Made by a program: the position numbers and the translations under genes. Shown piece after piece: positions 62,777 to 64,000 of a stretch of DNA of 64,000 nucleotides. Under the pieces are notes generated by a model. That model was given only the letters and a program-made list of their open reading frames with translations, was not told where the DNA came from and ran no database searches. The stretch is from assembly GCF_900101435.1 (NCBI RefSeq), contig NZ_FMZH01000006.1, forward strand, positions 250,902 through 314,901, written 5' to 3'. This stretch comes from Pedobacter soli (GTDB lineage: Bacteria; Bacteroidota; Bacteroidia; Sphingobacteriales; Sphingobacteriaceae). The first letter of the stretch is position 1, and each line of letters begins with the position of its first letter.

Positions 62777-64000
62777 TTAGCTTCCCCAGTATTGATTATT
62801 GTTATAAACCAGTTTTACTTTACCAGTAAGCTCCGTACCCATTAAAGGATTATTGGCTGATTTTGAATAGTTACTTGCTGCATTGTACAACCATTTTTCG
62901 CCTGTATTAACAACTGTAAAGTTAGCCTCTGCCCCTTCTTCGATTACCGAAACAGCTAAATTTAATAATTTACGTGGATTAATCGCCAACTTCTCTGCAA
63001 TAAGGCCGATATCCAGACCAGCTTTTAACAATAGAGGCACTACAGTTTGTAAAGCAATGATACCGTAATGCGCGATTTCAAATTCTACATTTTTGAATTC
63101 GATTTCTTCAGGACGATGTTGTGAAGTAATGGCATCAATTGTTCCGTCTTTTAAGCCCGCAATTAAAGCTTTAACATCAGCCTTGCCACGCAATGGTGGT
63201 TTAACTTTATAATTACTGTCAAAATCGCCCAGCAATTCTTCAGTAAAAACAAGGTGGTGTGCAGTTACATCGCAAGAAACACGAATGCCATCTTTTTTAG
63301 CCTTGCGGATAAGTGCAACCGAACCAGCGGTAGAAATATTACTGATGTGAATTTTGGTTTCATTATAACCTGCTAAAAAAAGATCGCGGGCAATGTGCAT
63401 TTCTTCGGCCAAAGCAGGAAGGCCTTTCATACCTAAAAGAACCGAGTTTTTACTCTCATTAATCTGCGATTTGCCGGCGATAGATTTATTTTCGGGATAC
63501 ACCATCAACAAAGCATCAAAACCTTTGGCATATTGCAGGGCACGGCTCATGAAACCATCATCCTGTAAAGCTTTATCACCATCAGAAAAAGCCACAGCTC
63601 CTGCCTGTTGCATATCAAACAGCTCAGCAAGTTCTTTCGTCTCGCGGTTCTGGCTAATGGCACCTACAGGCAATACATCAACCAGATTATTTTTGGCTTT
63701 ATTTACAATGTACTCTACCTGCGATTTTGACTGCACTACCGGGCTGGTTTGTGGCAAAAGTGCCAGGCCTGTAAAACCACCCGCTTGTGCAGCGGCCGTG
63801 AGGGTTTGTATATCTTCTTTGGTTTCAAAACCCGGATCGCCTGCAGCACAGTTTAAATCAAAAAATCCCGGACTTAAAAAAGCGCCCTGCCCTTCGAAAA
63901 TCGTTTCATTTTTATCGGCAGTTAATTTACCTATGTTCTTAATTTTACCATTTTCTACCCGAATATCGCATTGTTGATTATTGAATTTACTTTGCGGATC
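62777..64000 (-). CDS. Dihydroorotase-like protein lacking metal ligands (5-prime end outside window)
   Basis: The frame stays open to the window edge, giving at least 407 residues; the Met-like TTG at 63,757 is internal. The amidohydrolase layout is clear (FLSPGFFDLNCAAGDPGFET, AAAQAGGFTGLALLPQTSP, VSCDVTAHHLVFTEELL). However the HxH zinc motif after the first strand reads NCA, and the catalytic TDHAPH is replaced by SQHRPEE. It therefore looks like a non-catalytic PyrC-prime paralogue that may pair with aspartate carbamoyltransferase, as known for pseudo-dihydroorotases. A true dihydroorotase must be elsewhere. Confidence 0.87.
   Translation of the reverse strand, partial: DPQSKFNNQQCDIRVENGKIKNIGKLTADKNETIFEGQGAFLSPGFFDLNCAAGDPGFETKEDIQTLTAAAQAGGFTGLALLPQTSPVVQSKSQVEYIVNKAKNNLVDVLPVGAISQNRETKELAELFDMQQAGAVAFSDGDKALQDDGFMSRALQYAKGFDALLMVYPENKSIAGKSQINESKNSVLLGMKGLPALAEEMHIARDLFLAGYNETKIHISNISTAGSVALIRKAKKDGIRVSCDVTAHHLVFTEELLGDFDSNYKVKPPLRGKADVKALIAGLKDGTIDAITSQHRPEEIEFKNVEFEIAHYGIIALQTVVPLLLKAGLDIGLIAEKLAINPRKLLNLAVSVIEEGAEANFTVVNTGEKWLYNAASNYSKSANNPLMGTELTGKVKLVYNNNQYWGS

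Overview
The window is chromosomal DNA of a Bacteroidetes bacterium, most likely a Pedobacter or close Sphingobacteriaceae relative. The evidence is AT-rich DNA, SusC/SusD pairs, many lipoproteins with Cys-Lys-Lys after the lipobox, Bacteroidetes-only families (DUF4199, DUF3817, fasciclin-type Sus lipoproteins), promoters of the TTTG-N20-TAnnTTTG type, and the short inverted repeats common in Pedobacter intergenic DNA. This is inference from family content; no 16S gene is present. No prophage, insertion sequence, transposase or CRISPR array was seen. The only RNA gene found is one tRNA-Leu.

Layout. (1) 1-2,496, minus: a compact three-gene unit with a double-glycine-leader protein, an unrecognised 313-residue protein and a glycosyltransferase cut by the window edge. 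It looks like a ribosomally made, possibly glycosylated, exported product. (2) 2,613-22,401, minus: a 19-kb polysaccharide/glycoprotein utilisation locus of 11 genes. It has two SusC/SusD pairs, each followed by a fasciclin-type lipoprotein, then a DUF5007-like lipoprotein, a delta-60 repeat lipoprotein, an M60-type zinc peptidase with a discoidin-like domain, and two phosphodiesterase-fold/LamG lipoproteins. The 915-bp leader carries a degenerate ~122-bp tandem duplication and two LacI-type palindromes; a strong terminator closes the locus. (3) 22.5-33.3 kb: an FAD/NAD(P)-binding protein, DUF1543, a DUF4350-like protein, serC-DUF1015-small membrane peptide with a divergent Lrp regulator, a zinc alcohol dehydrogenase and a TlpA-like thioredoxin protein. 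(4) 33.4-35.9 kb: an ArsR-led operon (ArsR, AHSA1/SRPBCC, DoxX, YdeI-like, DUF4256) with a readable promoter and two palindromic operators. (5) 36.3-42.6 kb: an EamA transporter, a membrane-tethered HTH regulator, and a divergent phosphonate-type cluster (HpnZ-like dehydrogenase, OPA-type MFS transporter, 108-aa protein; PhnX-like hydrolase) with a palindrome on the promoter. (6) 42.9-47.2 kb: a small secreted protein, then an exporter made of an ABC-type membrane domain without any ATPase domain, an HlyD adaptor and a TolC channel. (7) 47.3-64 kb, mostly minus: housekeeping genes including an ABC-F ATPase, an imelysin-like/di-heme peroxidase fusion, an acid-phosphatase-like phosphoesterase, tRNA-Leu, hscB, rseP, dxr, a GH3-family adenylating enzyme, two GT2 glycosyltransferases, DUF4199, and a dihydroorotase-like protein that lacks the metal ligands.

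Best candidates for something undescribed: the GG-leader/313-aa/glycosyltransferase unit at the left edge, the ATPase-less ABC-type exporter with its small secreted neighbour, and the control region of the Sus locus.
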